Source: Eurosta solidaginis (Eukaryota; Arthropoda; Insecta; Diptera; Tephritidae). Taken from it: a stretch of 64,000 nucleotides of DNA. The notes below the pieces were generated by a model, which saw only the letters and a program-made list of their open reading frames with translations, was not told the DNA's origin and did not search any database. Shown in pieces: positions 1-11,800 of the stretch (positions are counted from its first letter, which is position 1; the number at the start of each line of letters is the position of its first letter). The position numbers and the translations under genes were made by a program. The stretch covers positions 373,937,601 through 374,001,600 of the forward strand of contig NC_090319.1 in assembly GCF_040869045.1 (NCBI RefSeq), written 5' to 3'.

Positions 1-240
1 CAGGCGTTTTTAAAATTTTCGGCTTTTGTTTTTTATTATATGACTTTTTATAAAAGTTCGATAAAATTTTTTGCTAAAGGGCAATTTTTCACCAAGCTAT
101 TAAAAAAATTATTGTAAGAAATTTTAACAAAAAAAAAAAAAACAAATTTATATCATAAAAGCCGTAATTTTACCATTACGAGACAAGTTGTTGCTATCGT
201 TATTTTTTAAATAAAAAAAATCAAATGGTTGAGTTTTCTT

Positions 241-760
241 CATGGAGTTATTATATTATTTTGTTTTATCTTATGTTATTTTGTTTTATTTTATTTTATT
301 TCATTTTATTATGTTTTATATTATTTTATTTAAATTTTATTTTATTAACCTTTTTTATTTCATTTTATTTTATATTATTTTGCTTTTCTTAATTTTCCTT
401 TATTCAATTTCATTTTGTTTACATTTTATTTTACTGTTTTTATTTAATATGAGTTTTTTTATTATATTTAATATAGCGTTATTTCATTTTGTTTTATTTT
501 ATTTTATTTTATTTTATAATATTTTTGTTTACTTTATTTTATATTATTTTATTGAATTTTTTTTTTATTTAATTTTATTTGGTTTCCTTTTTTAATTTTT
601 TTTTTGATATTTTATAATTTTGTTATTTGTTGTTTATTTTAGTTTATTTAGTTTTATCTAATTTAATTCAATTCATTTTATTAAACTTTTTTTTTCATTT
701 TATATTTCTTTATTTAATTTAATTGTATTTCATTTCATTTCATATTTTATTTTACATAAA
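241..760. repeat. (TTTTA)n-like low-complexity tract
   Basis: Irregular TTTTA/TTTTATT repeats with almost no G or C. Similar sequence resumes at about 1036-1080 and 1845-2000 on both sides of the fold-back element, so that element inserted into this tract. The long reading frames across it are an artefact of composition. Confidence 0.85.
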
Positions 761-837
761 GTCTACATGGTGATCAAAAGGAATGTAAACAAAAAGGCAA
801 CTCTTAGAGACCAATTGTACAGCGAACCACGGGACAT

Positions 838-905
838 TCATATGGCTTAGCAGCTAAAGGCTTGCACTGATATGAATGTTGGAGATTCGAGTTCAACGCT
901 CAGCT
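838..905 (+). mobile_element. Possible tRNA-like SINE head
   Basis: Contains an A-box-like TGGCTTAGCAGC and, about 40 bases on, a B-box-like GATTCGAGTTC, spaced as in a tRNA-derived promoter. I see no full cloverleaf, and the body downstream is not recognisable. Confidence 0.35.
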
Positions 906-1080
906 CCCGAAAAGCTAGCTGATGAAGAAGTGAAATTCAGAAACATGTCCTAGTAACCATCGCCGTTTGAAAACTTACAATTTGTCTTTAATATCAATTA
1001 CATAAAGTGTATTTTATTTAAGGTTTTTTATCATATTTGTTTTTATTTTATTTTATTTTATTTTATTTATTTTGTTTTAT

Positions 1081-1835
1081 CATTCAAGGTTCGAATCGAG
1101 CTCAAGGCCAGAACAATAATTTTTTTTCTAATGATAATTATTGTTATTTTTTAATTTTTCTAAATTTGAAAAATTGTATTTTGTTTTTTGGAATAGTAAG
1201 TAGAAAATTTTTCAGACAACCTGCCATAGCTGCGCAGATAGATCCATTTCGAAGGGTGCTAAGCCTTCATCATCAGTACGCTTTAGGCATGCTGCGCTAA
1301 CCATTTAGCTATACAGCGGTGGTTTGTTTGACTGGCAAATTTGCTACTTCTATTCCTTTTTACCAACTATATTTATTCAGTGTTGCGCCATCTGGTGCAA
1401 ATCACTGATAATGCTGGATTTTTGTTTATTGTCAATTACTTTGTTTGACATTCCCAAGTGCTCATCCAGCATTATCAGTGATTTGCACCAGATGGCGCAA
1501 CACTGAATAAATATAGTTGGTAAAAAGGAATAGAAGTAGCAAATTTGCCAGTCAAACAAACCACCGCTGTATAGCTAAATGGTTAGCGCAGCATGCCTAA
1601 AGCGTACTGATGATGAAGGCTTAGCACCCTTCGAAATGGATCTATCTGCGCAGCTATGGCAGGTTGTCTGAAAAATTTTCTACTTACTATTCCAAAAAAC
1701 AAAATACAATTTTTCAAATTTAGAAAAATTAAAAAATAACAATAATTATCATTAGAAAAAAAAATTATTGTTCTGGCCTTGAGCTCGATTCGAACCTTGA
1801 ATGATTTATCAATAGGCCGATAAAAACAAAAACAA
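1081..1835 (+). mobile_element. Fold-back SINE-like element, copy 1
   Basis: Two inverted arms, 1079-1419 and 1464-1805, match almost perfectly; the only difference I see is one base in a T/A run. They are separated by a 44-base spacer. The unit ends in GGCCGATAAAAACAAAAAC and is flanked by 14-bp direct repeats TTATTTTGTTTTAT (1067-1080 and 1836-1849). Each arm has a B-box-like GGTTCGAATCGAG at its outer end and an A-box-like TAGCTAAATGG towards the centre. I recognise no coding capacity. The AT-rich target could produce part of the direct repeat by chance, but the second copy shows the same length of duplication. Confidence 0.75.
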
Positions 1836-2209
1836 TTATTTTGTTTTATTTTAATTTAATTTATTTTATTTTATTTTATTTTATTAAATTTTATATTTTA
1901 TTTTATTTTAGTTAATTTTTTTTATCCCATTTTATTTTATTTTATTAACTTTTTTATATTTTATTTCATTTCTTTTAATTTAATTTTATTTTGTTTTATA
2001 ATTTCATAATTACGGAGGCCTAAAACAATAAATTAAGTGGGACTATCTTTCACCTTGTGACTAAAAAAAAAAAAATTTTTCATTTGAAGTGAAACTTAAA
2101 AAATAAATCGTAAACACATTTTTCGTAGAGTACAAAGAAATGCTCTAATTTAAACGAAAACAACAGTACCGATCGCTAAAATGAGTTGACATGGAATGCA
2201 CCTTAGTTT

Positions 2210-2215
2210 TTTATT
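2210..2215 (-). promoter_or_regulatory. Candidate polyadenylation signal for Pde6
   Basis: AATAAA on the minus strand, about 200 bases past the Pde6 stop. It lies in a T/A homopolymer-like stretch, so it could be chance. Another weak candidate (ATAAAT) lies near 2232-2238. Confidence 0.35.
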
Positions 2216-2415
2216 TTTTTTTTTTTCGAGTTATTTATATCTTTCTTCCTTAAAAAATTAATTTTACAAGCTCTCAATAAAAAGTAACACATTTTTTTCC
2301 ATTTCCACCATTCTAAATAAATACGTTTCCTTAACTCCAATTAGACATCGGTCATCCCCCCACCGCTGCTTTGCTTATCGGTGGAGGTCACCAAATTCTA
2401 ATTGGACAATTTTCG

Positions 2416-2819
2416 TCACAACAGCGAACACAATTTCGAACGCTTCTTGGACTTGTCGGTTGTGCACAGCGTGCCTGCTGACGAAGTGGATGACGAAGCT
2501 GACATCTGACTGGGAGCGCCCGCGGACGATGCAGTTGGTTGTGATGGACTTGTTGGACTTTTATCATCTAAGTCTTCGCTTACATGTGAATCCAATAATT
2601 TGAATGAGGATCTCTGTTTTACACCATCCATGCTATTGTAGAGTGTTTTTGTCAACTTTGAACGTACCGCTTTGCCGAGCGCGCCTGTTTTTTTCATACT
2701 CAGCCGCGTACGGTGATGTTCCGGTGTTGATGCATCGTCGCCATGTTGTTGTTGCTGCGCCTGACAATTAAGTGTGGTTACGGTGAATTCGATATCTTTA
2801 ATCTCTTCGTCGGCGCAGC
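2416..2819 (-). CDS. Pde6: Pde6 coding exon 13 (C-terminal tail and CaaX)
   Basis: Residues 1079-1212 and the TGA at 2418-2416. The acceptor is TTTTACAG|GC. It encodes [18 protein letters not shown], a Gln-rich insert, a basic stretch ([20 protein letters not shown]), a Ser/Thr/Pro-rich tail and the terminal [10 protein letters not shown]. Cys1209 is the predicted prenylation site. In the Drosophila enzyme prenylation and a prenyl-binding protein control membrane location, which is likely here too. Confidence 0.95.
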
Positions 2820-5800
2820 CTGTAAAATGCAAAATATAGTGATGATGGGGTGATTATCAGGGATCGCAAATAACAAACAAAAGATTTTGTAGTTTGCTCA
2901 AAAAATAGCAATGAATTTTTTTATTTTTTTATTCTGGTCTAAAGAATCCAAAATGACTAAAAATAAATATTATATTTCGACCAGAGTAAAAAACTTGAAA
3001 AAAAACTGTTTTTTTTCTGACAGACAAAATTTTAATTAATTAATAATAAGGGATTTTCATAAAAGCACTAATTAGCAGGTCTTACGAAAAAATTAGAAAA
3101 AGTTCTTACCAGAAAATTCTTCCACTGGTTTATCGATAGTATCGTGATCGATCCAAGTTAGCCCCATTTCCACTTTCTCAGCCAAATCTTGCCAATTGCG
3201 TCTATTTTCTAGAGTACCTTCATACAGTGGCGTTATCCAAGGAAAAGTGTCGCAAAGCACGCGATAAAGAGGCAAACAAATTACATCTATAAAACCTACT
3301 TGCATTTTTGGTAGCTCATCTTTGCGTTCACTAAAGAGAAAATGTTTGCTTATTATTGTTAGGATAAAAGCTGTACGACACCTCCAAATCACTTACCGAT
3401 CCATCATAGCTATTGGTTGAGTATTCAGTTGCAGCTTCTCAAGATCACCCTGATCGAAAAACTCATCCGCCACAAGCTTAGCCAATCGATGTTGTACTTC
3501 CCAAGGCTTTGCTATGGCACTCACGTCACAGGCCGTCATCATCATGCCGCATAATACTAAATGAAAAAAATGTAAGGTCATGCAGTGAAAGTGAGCATTT
3601 GCTCAGACTCGATTTTCTGAGTTGGAATTGCTTCTGTCATTTTACTAAAAAAATCATGTCTATGTGACGTCACAGCATGCCGCTTAGCACTAACCTAAGA
3701 AAGCAATGGGTCAGGGCATAAAAATTGGGAATTTTTCCAGATTTGATTTTTTTAGTAAATGCAAGTTATTTTTTTTGTAGGAAAGTTGAAGCAAGTCACC
3801 TTTCACTTCGAGTCGGAGAAATTACTCGCATTTTATAAATGAAGTCCGATATATCAACGCCTTATTGGAATATTACCCTATCGCGGCTGCCAATTCGAAA
3901 ACGCCTCAAAATTTAAAAATAAATGAATGATAACGATAAACTCCGAATCAAAATTTACTTAAAAAAATCTCATCACAGAAGAATGTGCAGAATTTTTGCT
4001 GGGATAGGGCATGTTTGAAGCTGATTCTGAAGTGCGGACTATTAAAACTAGTCCATGTATATGATCATTTTCAAGTGTTAGCTCAGAAAGGACGTTTTCG
4101 AAGCCAGGATAGGGCTATAATCCACTCAGCAGTCGATTTAGGTCCGTCGTAATGCAGATCGTAGTTTTCTGCCCAAACTTACATTCTTTTTTCTCTTCAC
4201 TTTGCCAATCAAATTCGCCATTATCGACAAGTTCCAGAAAGGCGTTACGTTTTTTGAAGTACATTGCGAGATCCGTCGACAATATAGCATTTTCGACCGT
4301 TTTCATAACAGAACGGTAGTCTTCGGGCGAAAGCGCCTAAAACACAAAGTCAGGGGTTATTTGAAAGTAGATTAAAAAAAATTATACAACAGATTCCTTC
4401 AATGCTTTTTCTTTTTATCACTCTGTAACTTTCTATGATATCTCATATCTCACCTGAAATATATTATTTCCTTCAGAATTCAAAATCATTACGCACTGAT
4501 CAAAATGATGATGCTCCATTGTGCTTGTCGTATATAAAATAGCCAATGGTGACTCAGTTTTGGTTTGAAATGCATTATTTGTACCGCGATGATCGAGATC
4601 GTGACATAAACAAGCCACCAGTAGACCCAATATTTCCAAATCAGTCATAAAACGTTCCATCTTTCCAGTCTTCAACATAGCAAACATGGTTTGTGTTACA
4701 TTAAGTGCATGACGCCAATTATGATATTTTACAGGACGGTAATTTTTACGTACACTCAGTACCCAACGACAGAGGACCTGTGAAAGTGATAACGAGATTT
4801 AGAATAATTTTATAAGTTCCTTAGACGTCGACTTACTTCGTAGGGTATTTGAAATTGTGCGACTAGATTGCATTGTAGAAACATGCGTAGGACAGCTCGA
4901 CAAGTGTCATCATCACAGAGATTAAAGTCTGTAAGAGAAAGTTATTAATAATAACACTGTGCAAGAACCGGCTGGGTATTGGACCAAGCCCACTTTTTTG
5001 TAGAGATTGAGCCTTAGGTAGACAAAGTAATATCTCCGTTTTTCGAAGTTACCCTCCAAAAAATAGATATCGGGTTTCGAAGTTCGAAATTCTACATTTC
5101 GAAATTAAAAAAGTGGTCCGATATTTCCCTTATTTGAAGGGCTCAATTCTTTTTTTGAGAAATTTAGTATAACAGCTGTTAGTGAAAAGCCAAATAGTCC
5201 CTTGATAGTGGCTACTACTTTCATGTCTGCACATACTCTCCACTGGAATTGCTAGTACTGTAATTTTTCAGAAAAAGAATTCGGCCATTAAAATAAAAGA
5301 AGAAGGCGGACCACTTTTTTAATTTGCTGAATGCGGTAAAAAAAAAATTCGAAATGCAGAATTTCGAACATCGAAAGCCGATATGTAATTTTTGGCGGCT
5401 AACTTCCAATACCCAGAAAAAAATTTGATTTTGTCGCATAGCGTAATAAAATACAGCATCAGTGAAGTATTCGAAATTTCGATGTGTAAATAATCTTTAC
5501 CCTCTAAGTTACAAGCATGTGAGGGAACTTTGACACACCGGCAGACTATATAAATGGTTTTAGACTAACGCATGATGTATAAGATCGCTTTTAACTTATT
5601 GTAAGTGAGCTGCAGTTGAATACTCTTTAAGTGCGAATTTGTACTACAAATCTAATCTACAACAACGCTTAAAAGAGGCGGAATATGTTTGCATTTAATT
5701 CTAATTCAAAAGGAAGAGCCAACCAAGTGAGGTTCAAGTTACACCTCATCCAGTTACAAGTTCTCGACAAAAGTGGCAAACACGAACAGACTACAAATCA

Positions 5801-8800
5801 GGCGAGTTCGATTTGGATGCTTTGAAGGGTCATATCGATGGTTTGCAACTGCTTCGACGAGCAATCTCCATCGTTTCTTGATGGGGGCATACTTTCCGGA
5901 ATGCGCCGATACGACGAACGTTACTATACAGGAGAGTCTCAATTGTTTCCTGATATTGACCTCACATACATAGTATACCAGATAAGATTACTGAATAATT
6001 TGAAAATCAGCAGTACCTGATGCCAGTCGTTGACGCCAAACTGGTGCCCCGTCTATTTGAACCCGTTTCAGAATGTTTTTTTTTTAACGGATCCAAGTGA
6101 ACTTGACCATTCTGAAGTGAAACATTACTGGTAGGAAGGCTAAGAGAGTTGGCTTCAAAATGGAGAAGGGAACTGAGGCTAGGCAATGTTCGAAGCATCT
6201 TCGGAGGTCAGTCTGACTTTCTGACTAGTAGAGAGAGCACATAGACTGCCAGGACAGTACAGTCTCTGTCTTCACTAATGTAAAGGCCCCGGATATAAAA
6301 CTTAGGCGTCAAGTCTCACTGTATCTGCGTCCATAGGCTATCTTAATGTCTCTTTTTGCTGAGACCCCGAACTAAGCAATACAGTAATGAATGCATTTCC
6401 TGATGAGATGGCCAGCAAAAGTTCTGGAATGAATGTATACGAGGCGCATACGACCACCACAATGTAATCATTTAAGGAAAGTCGAAGAAGATCAACGAAT
6501 TTGTTGCGGACCAACTGGGATATGACTGCGAGACCTCAAGTTCCTCAAGGAACAAGATTTATTCTTAAAGAAGTGCGTATTGAAAGTACTTGCGGGCGTC
6601 GTCACAGGTCACTGTGCTATCGCACCCTTGCCTTGCTCATGGCGTATACCAACAAAAACACTCTGCAGAAAGTGTGAGAAATGCAGACAAGGTAAGGAAG
6701 GTGCATTTTGGATGGTGGATTATTGAAGACTAATTAAGAACTATCTTGTTAGACGAAGGCATTCACAATGCAGACAAGTTTTCTGAGTGTAGGTATGAAT
6801 AGTTCTCATGGACGCTCTTTCAACCCCGCCTAATTTTCCACAAAACCATATTCTCGAAGTCTTTGTTACCGGAAATACATATTTTTCTTCAATCGTAACC
6901 TGTTGATAATAGGGACTTCAATTTCGAAAATGCTCGAATTCCGAAAAGATATCTAACATAAATATTCGCTTAATATCTGACACTTACCAATAAACTTAAA
7001 ACTATAAAGATCATAAGTTTCAGCCGACTCAATTTTATCACAAACCAGTTTATTAGTATGATCAGCGCTCGCCGTCGCATGATAGGACAAACATTCCAAA
7101 GCTACCTTTTGTTTGGCCATCAACTTGCAGGCGCTCTCATACATTTGGGTGTTGTGTATGCCGAGACCACAAAATATAGCGAAAGCTTCAAAGATAGAAA
7201 CATCCGAATCTGTGAAAGGTAAACCGGTTCCCTGAAAAAATTTATGAACTTTACAAAATGCCGGCAACAACTGTAAAGTAAAGTGAAAAAGTAACATAAG
7301 CATATTTATCACTCCCTCACCTTGTTTATCAATTGCGCTACACCAATCACCGTCTTCTGCGCATTCACTATTGGCATACACAAGATCGCTTTTGCCGCGT
7401 CAATCTCATTTTCGGTACGTATTTGATTGTGTTCGCGCACCCACTCATGCACATCACTGATATTCACCGTTTGACCGGTGGTTGCAACAAATTGCGCTAT
7501 TTGTGCCAAAGTTGAATTGCATAGATCATTAACAGAGGGTCGAGATATATTTGCCGATTGATTAGAGGCACCTAACTCGAAGAGCACTGTAAACCGGGTG
7601 CGTGTTTTCTGCTATGGGTAAAAAGACAATAACTAATCCTTTAAAAAGTACGATTTTTATTAATTTTCAAACTCACCTTATCGTCTTTGTCATTGTTTTC
7701 AATATCTTGAATAGCACGATTAAGTCGATTTTGTAGCTGATTTGGTTTTTCAATTATTTTCTCCAAATGACTCTGCAATTGTATGGCACAAATTATGATA
7801 TGCGTAATATTCTTTTAGCGATTCCTTTAAATCACACTTACCGCCTCACAACAATCCAAATCTACTAAAAATACCGCACATCTCTCACATTTCAGCAACT
7901 CACGCGCTTCGGTCATAATTTTTGTCACTAAACATTCCAAATTATTTTGCTCTTCAAATATATTACGTGCTAAACTCAAAAGTATTTGATTACGTCGATA
8001 TTCTTGGACGGACATTTCGAATAGTTGCGCATTTTGTATGCCAATACCACAAAAGGTTAGGTAACGTCGGAAGATCTCCACGTCATGCTCGTCAAATTCC
8101 ATAGAACCTATTAGAATCATATAAAGTATGTTTGCGTCAAACTTTCAAATCTGTAAAATCTAACATAAATTGTTGCTTAAACTTAGTGTAGAAAGAGAAG
8201 AGCATGAACTGCTGTTCAGATACCGTGCCGTGGGAACGAAGGCATAACCTAGCAAAGCTTCAAGACAATGCTTAGCTGAATCTCTAACTCTTAAATACAA
8301 ACTTTTTTCCCTTGGCAAGATAATATCCCGGCAACTTTAAACTCCGCCAAGACATAATCCAGACCATCTTTCTGTTATAATAGAACATATACCGAAAGGT
8401 TTACGGACTTCTACGCTTTGGCGAGTACCGAAGAAAATTTATTGATGAATGTGCGAGCTTTGTGGAAATATCACCATAGTACGGTGAATTAAAACACAGC
8501 GAATACACTGGTTAGGCGATGTTTGCAAATGAAAGATGATTCTCCGGCCATTATGTTCTACAGCCGCCTACGAAAGCAGAGGAAGAAGGCGGCCCCTATT
8601 CCACTAGAAGGACCTCGTGGAAAACGATTTGAATTCTCTAATCTAAAACCGTTCAAGCGGGTAAGATCCAATCAAGTAAATGAGAAATTCCTAAGGTGAG
8701 AAATTTAAGGAACTTTAAAAAAAAAATTTATATTTGGTCGGAATATTTGTCTGTATGTTGTGTACGGATTTTGTTTTGTCGGGATTATGTAAAATCGGGA

Positions 8801-11800
8801 TTTCGTCGTGTTTGAACCATGCATTTTGGAGTTATATAAGTCGAGATTATTTATACATCCGTATGCAAATCATTGAAAGGTTACCATATTTCTTGTATGA
8901 AGCATTATAGTGAGCCAAAGGCATCCTTGAGACAATTTTATTTTTCCGCTATTGGAAATTTGGCCCTGTGAAGTTGGGTGCTGAACTTTGTACTGAGGTC
9001 ACATTTTTCAAAGTTTTTATTTATTTGAAATTTTTTCGAAAGTTTAAAAACGGGTTGCCTTTTCTAAACCATTAGATTTGGTTTTTAAACCTGTTATTTT
9101 TTTGGCGCCGGTTACTTTTTTGAAAATTGTCACTCTAGCAAAACGGCCTTGTTTTTCACACCTGGTTATCTTTTTGGAATAAGCTATTTTCTTGGATTCG
9201 GTTTCATGTTTTGAACCGGTTACTTTGCTCAAACCGTTAACTGTTTTGGAACCGCTTACTTTCATACAGGCTGCTACTTTTCTGGAACCTTTTATTGTTT
9301 ACGAATCAGTAAGACCGGTAGAATTTCTGAAAACGACTACGTTTTCTGATGCGATAAATATTTAGGAATTGTTTACATTTTCCGAACCAGTTAATTTACT
9401 AAAAGCGGTTACCTTTCCTGAAGCGGTCAATTTAATAGAATAGGTTTTTGGAATCATTTCTTTGGAAGATGTTAGCTTTTGAAAAACTGACTGCTATTTT
9501 AAAACTGTTAACATTTTTTGGAATAAGCTACATTCCTGGATCCGGTTTTAAGTTTAGAACCAGTCACTTTTCTAAAACCGTTTTTCCAAAATTTCTCCAA
9601 ACTTTTACTTAAATGAGCTCTTCGTTCGAGAGCACATGATTGGTCCAATTTTTTGTCAGATTTTTACTAGAATGAAACCAAAACATAGAAGAGAATACGA
9701 AAATTAAAAAAAAAATTCTTTTCTCGATCGGCGGAACAAAAATATAGCGAAAACAGCAAAACGTAACTGTAATTGCACAGGCATAGGAGTTGACCTAATG
9801 ACAATACGGGAAAGTAAGATGGACATAATGCCAATATCGTTGATATTGTTTTCATTTGAATTTCGAAGTTGTGACCAGTTGTGGACATAAGGTCAATTGA
9901 CGTTAAAAACGTTGAACTTATGTCAGCCCTCCTCTTTAAACACATGTTATTGGCCATAAATTCCTCTTCATCAGCTAGTTAGCAATATTTTGTTTTCACT
10001 AAACTGTGACAAATTTTCCAACCACTTACCATTTGTTTTATTGATAATTTGCGCCACACCAATAACATCACCTTCATAATTACAAATCGGCAACGATAAT
10101 ATCGCATTCGTTTTATAGCCAGTCTTTAAATCTATTTCACAATTGAAACGCGCATCCTTGTATGCCTCTTTTATGTTGATCATTTCTTTCGTTTGCGCCA
10201 CCATACCCGCAATGCCAACACCAAAAGGTATTCGTATCTCCTCCGATTTAGCCTTCTTAACAGCATCCTTGAGCGCTACAAATGAAAAATGATTCAAAGG
10301 CAATAAAAAATAAAAAAAAAAATTCAAACATTCAATACCAAGAATTGAAGAAAAGCAATTTAGTTCATTGTATGGAAAACAGAAAAATACTCGTTTTTTG
10401 TTATTTGGTTATTTCACTTCATTTGCATACGATGACAATAGCATTGTTAATTTAACATCAATATCAGAAGCACACATACATACCTCTAACCTTAGGGGTT
10501 TATATTCTTCTAAATAATAAAAGCTTACCTGTTTTTTGTGTCACATCGAAGAGTTTTGCAATCAGGTATTTATTGTTAGGTGGTCCTTTGGCTAAAAACA
10601 ATGAGCCACGATCTGCATGAGTAAGCAGACCAACATTGACTAGGATTTTATGACATAACACATCAATATCCAATTCATTGGCCACATCACGAATTAACTC
10701 CATGAACAGTTCACCTTCATCTAAGTCCATTAAATGGCGTCGGCTATCGGGTAACGCAGATGTGGACAGGGAGCGTGATTGAGACTTATATAAGAGGAAG
10801 TGGGAAAATAGAAGGAAAAGATATTGGTTAAATTCAAAATGAAAACACATATCATTGAGTTGGTCGTTGTGAAATCTGAAATAAAATCTAATTGTATGAT
10901 ATGTAGGTCTGCAGTTGTGTAGATTTGATGTTAACCAATAAATGCATGTGTCAAGGATTAGATTAGTTTTTAGCACGTGGCTTAAAAGAGCTATTCACTA
11001 GCAAAAGCTAAAGTGATGTAATCTTAAATAAATCATTGTAATTCAATGGATTATTTAAGCGAATACGAACGAGCACTTTGGTGTGAACTTGTGCAACGGG
11101 TTTTGTTACCTGCATTTTATAACTCATTTAACTGAATGTTGTGAAAGACTTTGAAGGATATTTTCTTGAATTTGTGATTTAAATTTGATTCTGCTATAAA
11201 TCTGGATATGCGATATCCAGCTTAATTTAACTGGTAGCTCACATATACGAATCCGCTGCCACAATTCTGTGCACAAATTTTTGTTAATTCATTCATTTAG
11301 ATCCCCTCGACTTCTAAGTCAAAAAGAGCTTCATTTAAAACCCCTTCAAGAAAGACACCCATACCAAATTCTTAGTTTTATAGCAACGTATCTACTTGTT
11401 TTGGGATCGAATGATGTGCCGTTGACTTTCTCTTGAAAAAAGCATGCGGCAACCACAACAATAACACCACAGAGAAATCCTGTCCCATATTTACATATAA
11501 ATCAGACGCTCCAAGGCTTTTAAGAGAAATTAAGAGGAACCAAGCGAAGATATGTGTTTGCCAAACACTTATTTTTGGCAACCACGCTAAAAAAGTCTTT
11601 TATTATTACTTTAGCCGAAGAACATCTTCTTGCTCTATTTAAAAGCAAGCCTGAAGTCTTCAACCGTTCAGTAAGCGGTTTATCTTTTCCCCCATAACAT
11701 TCAAATAGCAGGACTGTAAAAAGGCGCTGTTACTTGCATAGGTGAAGCTTTCCACCAGAGCGTCTATCACAGTTTCATAAATGTGCGAATTTTCGGCAGA

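Noticed and set aside
242..595. 117-codon open frame, Phe/Leu/Ile-rich, looking like a membrane protein
   Set aside because: It is a by-product of the (TTTTA)n composition; no stop codon can easily arise in that frame and there is no conserved motif.
838..905. A possible functional tRNA gene
   Set aside because: A- and B-box-like motifs are present, but the acceptor stem ends do not pair and no clear anticodon arm is seen.
1324..1559. Two overlapping frames on opposite strands with the same 32-residue start
   Set aside because: The shared sequence comes from the perfect inverted arms of the fold-back element, not from a gene.
5754..5942. Short minus-strand frame between Pde6 exons 7 and 8 considered as an extra exon
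   Set aside because: Exons 7 and 8 join directly in phase through a split Asp codon, and no acceptor/donor pair in phase surrounds the frame.
7333..8104. Plus-strand frames of 60 codons over the Pde6 GAF exons
   Set aside because: They are shadows of the conserved minus-strand exons and span splice sites.
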